From: Bacteroides fluxus YIT 12057
GTDB lineage: Bacteria > Bacteroidota > Bacteroidia > Bacteroidales > Bacteroidaceae
DNA length: 64,000 nucleotides
Assembly: GCF_000195635.1 (NCBI RefSeq)
Contig: NZ_GL882688.1
Span: 34,760 to 98,759 of the forward strand
Direction: 5' to 3'
How positions within the stretch are numbered: position 1 is the first letter of the stretch; every line of letters starts with the position of its first letter. The translations under genes and the position numbers were made by a program. The notes below the pieces were generated by a model. That model made no database searches and had not been told where the DNA came from. It saw only the letters and a program-made list of their open reading frames with translations. This document shows, piece after piece, positions 61,833 to 64,000 of this stretch.

Positions 61833-62786
61833 TCCGGCTTCCTCCTTTGTGCGTATGGCTTTATAGGATTCCAGTTCCTTCCTGCTTCGGCTTGAAGTAA
61901 CCAGATAGACACCGCCGAAAATAAAGATAACTGCCATCCCCTTGATAAAATTGAAAGAGTCCATCCCCCAGCAGACAGCAACAATGCAGGCTACAAGCGG
62001 CTGGATATAGTTGTACATGCCTGCTACGGTCGGGCGGAGGTTTTTCTGTCCGACCACGATCAGCATATAGCTGAGGAAGGTAGCTCCCACAACAATAAAG
62101 GACAAGCCGCCCAGTTCGGGAAGATGCAGGCCGCTCCAGTCCGTATGCATCAGGCTATCGGCGGAAAATGGCAGGATGCATATGAAAGCATAGGTGAACA
62201 TCCACTTCATAATAGTCACCAGCGAATATTTGTTCACAAAATCCTTATACAATACAATGTAAAGGGCATAGCAGAACTGCGCCAGCAACACCAGCAAATC
62301 ACCCCATATCATTGTGCCGCCTGTAGTTGCCGATGTTTCCTGCCCGTTCTGTCCGTTTCCAAGTATCAGTAACAGCGCACCGCTTGCTCCGGCTGCAATG
62401 CCCAGCACTTTCTTGCCGGTAATGGGCTCTTTCAGTATCAATGCTGCCAGTACCATGGCCCATAGAGGCATACTGGTAGTAATGATGGAGGCATCACCGG
62501 GTGAACTTAGACTGACACCGAATATGAAACACCCTTGATTGAATACGATACCTAAAAGGGCGGCAACAAACAGGCTTGCCAAGTCCTTATGGCTGACATG
62601 CTCCGGTTTTTGAAAAAAAGAAGTTATCCAGAAGAGAATCATTGCGCCCCCGATACGTAAATCTGTTACGACAAGAGGCGTGACTGTTCCTCCCAACATG
62701 ATAAACTTGGATATGGGAGACATCAGCCCCCACATGGCATTCGCCCCGAACATGGCGGCGTGTCCTTTCCAACAAATCTTTTCCAT
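61830..62786 (-). CDS. DMT-superfamily transporter (EamA)
   Basis: 318 residues, ten membrane helices in two EamA repeats (AMFGANAMWGLMSPISKFIM at the start; LVALLAQ..YALYIVLYKDF and YIQPLVACIVAVCWGMD in the second half). Typical metabolite or drug exporter; substrate unknown. Divergent from the AraC gene, which may regulate it. Confidence 0.9.
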   Translation of the reverse strand: MEKICWKGHAAMFGANAMWGLMSPISKFIMLGGTVTPLVVTDLRIGGAMILFWITSFFQKPEHVSHKDLASLFVAALLGIVFNQGCFIFGVSLSSPGDASIITTSMPLWAMVLAALILKEPITGKKVLGIAAGASGALLLILGNGQNGQETSATTGGTMIWGDLLVLLAQFCYALYIVLYKDFVNKYSLVTIMKWMFTYAFICILPFSADSLMHTDWSGLHLPELGGLSFIVVGATFLSYMLIVVGQKNLRPTVAGMYNYIQPLVACIVAVCWGMDSFNFIKGMAVIFIFGGVYLVTSSRSRKELESYKAIRTKEEAG

Positions 62787-62905
62787 ATGCTATTGTTATG
62801 TCTTTACCTGGCCTCTATGTCTCTCCGGTTGTCAATGGGTTTGTCATGAGCCGTTTCTGATATTTTTTTGTGCAAAGTTAAGTGTCATGGAAATGAAGAT
62901 TATTG

Positions 62906-62913
62906 TATTTTTG
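62906..62913 (+). promoter_or_regulatory. -7 box of the AraC-family gene
   Basis: TATTTTTG, 25 bp before the ATG. On the other strand TAACTTTG (62873-62880) is a possible -7 for the DMT gene. Confidence 0.5.
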
Positions 62914-62938
62914 CACTATAAACATGGAAAAATAAACT

Positions 62939-63790
62939 ATGTGGAAAGAAAATCTATATCAGCCCGTTGAAATACTTTTAAGGGAGCACGATACATTTCC
63001 GATAGGGGAGCACCAGCATTCCTTTTTCGAAATGGCTTATATACTGGAAGGTACGGGGAGTTTTGTGGTCAATACCGTAAATGGCGGGGAAGAACATCAT
63101 GATTATTGCGCCGCTGATTTATGTCTGATACCGCCCAATAGGGTTCACCTGTTTCAGACCCGTTCGCATAGCTGTTATTTGTTTATCCGGTTTACGGAGA
63201 ATTATGTGACCGATTATATAAACAGATATGCCGAGGACGCTCTCGATATACAAGCCGGATACTGTATCCGATTTCAGCAGGGTGATGCGGAAACGATTCA
63301 CTGCCTGATTGAACTTGTTGTCAGGGAGGTATCTGAGAAAAAAATGATGTCAGACTATCTGCTGAACTACTACGTGAACAGCATTATTGTGCTTGCTGTA
63401 AGAAATCTTTCCACATCAGCCCCGGAACATGACAATACGGACAAGGCGCAGTATATGCTAAGATATATCAGGCAACATATCCACCAGCCAGAACTTCTGA
63501 AATTGAATATTGTGGCTGAAAAATTTCATCTTTCCCCCACTTATGCAGGACGTTTCTTTAAACGGAATTTTGGAGAGGATTTCAAACAGTACATTCAAAA
63601 AAGCAGGTTGAAAACAGTGGAAGACATGCTTGTTGGTACTCAAATGAGCATTAAGGAGATTTCAAACAGAATGGGCTATACTGATCCGTGTTACTTGCAT
63701 AAGTTGTTTCTACAATATCACCATATGACCCCTTTGCAATACAGAAAGAAAAATAACGATATACACTTACCTGTTGGTGAGGGAAAATGA
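62939..63790 (+). CDS. AraC-family transcriptional regulator
   Basis: 283 residues. N-terminal cupin-like sensor (~10-85: HDTFPIGEHQHSFFEMAYILEG, DLCLIPPNRVHLFQ), C-terminal double helix-turn-helix (~185-275: LNIVAEKFHLSPTYAGRFFKR and MSIKEISNRMGYTDPCYLHKLF). It faces the DMT transporter gene across a 152-bp intergenic region with -7 boxes on both strands, so control of that transporter is plausible. Confidence 0.93.
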   Translation: MWKENLYQPVEILLREHDTFPIGEHQHSFFEMAYILEGTGSFVVNTVNGGEEHHDYCAADLCLIPPNRVHLFQTRSHSCYLFIRFTENYVTDYINRYAEDALDIQAGYCIRFQQGDAETIHCLIELVVREVSEKKMMSDYLLNYYVNSIIVLAVRNLSTSAPEHDNTDKAQYMLRYIRQHIHQPELLKLNIVAEKFHLSPTYAGRFFKRNFGEDFKQYIQKSRLKTVEDMLVGTQMSIKEISNRMGYTDPCYLHKLFLQYHHMTPLQYRKKNNDIHLPVGEGK

Positions 63791-63841
63791 TTATTACGTT
63801 GGTAACAAGATGAATGTTGAAGGATACAAAAGGCAATAAAA

Positions 63842-63892
63842 AAAGTTCCACAAAACATTGATTTTGTGGAACTTTCATTTTTTTTGTCGCCG
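63842..63892 (+). terminator. Intrinsic terminator of the AraC-family gene
   Basis: AAAGTTCCACAAAA pairs with TTTTGTGGAACTTT, followed by CATTTTTTTT. The remaining ~108 bp to the window end show no gene or element I can identify. Confidence 0.75.
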
Positions 63893-64000
63893 TTTGGCTT
63901 TTCTCTTATGTGATTCGCTTGGGATTCTCCTTAGAGAATTACCATGCTGATATTTAAAACTTTATATGGGTCAACGTAAAAACCTGAGGGGGTAAAATTA

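Noticed and set aside
1..64000. CRISPR array, prophage genes or intact insertion sequence
   Set aside because: No regularly spaced repeats, phage structural genes or transposase were seen; the only mobile-type enzyme is the invertase at 13103-14038.

Overview
The window looks like chromosome from a gut Bacteroides (Bacteroidales). Four things point there: promoters with the Bacteroides -33/-7 pattern (TTG, about 20 bp, TAnnTTTG) instead of the E. coli type, FimB/Mfa2-type fimbrial lipoproteins, an UpxY-type antiterminator, and a tyrosine recombinase beside a small invertible promoter segment. Genus is inferred from gene content and promoter style; species cannot be told from the sequence alone.

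Layout. 1-6742: the 3' part of a fimbrial operon on + (an anchor-like protein cut by the window edge, two lipoprotein fimbrillins, one 1294-residue surface protein). 6743-7239: gene debris (an AAA-ATPase fragment on -, an AlbA_2/RecG-like C-terminal fragment on +). 7240-14038 (-): an exopolysaccharide module read leftward (initiating sugar transferase, Wza-like export protein, Wzc-like tyrosine kinase, UpxY-like antiterminator), preceded by an invertible promoter between inverted 28-bp sites and by its probable recombinase. In this assembly the promoter points away from the operon (OFF). 14145-20653: a Crp/Fnr-type regulator divergent from the menaquinone operon menF-D-B-C-E. 20783-21034: three tRNAs (Ser, Lys, Glu). 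21185-28999 (+): class I fructose-bisphosphate aldolase, a small unknown protein, DedA, a DUF47-Pit phosphate transport pair, an AspT/YidE-type transporter and class III fructose-1,6-bisphosphatase.

29002-37203 (-): an outer-membrane protein with 16-residue repeats joined to a Ser-type sulfatase, an acyl-CoA synthetase, the GDP-fucose pair gmd-fcl and a dicarboxylate symporter. 37325-41037 (+): oxidative pentose phosphate genes gnd-zwf-pgl. 41074-48353 (-): a PdxH that seems to lack its N-terminus, a candidate small RNA or leader, and an operon-like run TolC-MacA-MacB(ATPase)-MacB(permease)-LytS-LytR. 48477-48565: a nested palindrome. 48678-51769 (+): DUF4492 protein and cytochrome bd oxidase cydAB. 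51994-59727 (-): OmpA lipoprotein, MATE exporter, nagA and potDCBA. 59937-63790: SDR oxidoreductase, a secreted CMD-cupin protein, a DMT exporter and a divergent AraC regulator.

Most of the window is core metabolism in ordinary order. The parts worth most attention are the invertible-promoter polysaccharide module with an orphan UpxY next to gene debris, the candidate small RNA at 41694-41806, the nested palindrome at 48477-48565, and unusual domain layouts in the polyamine transporter (tandem C-terminal domains in PotA, an extra membrane anchor in PotD). Functional calls rest on motif recognition by eye; no database search was run.
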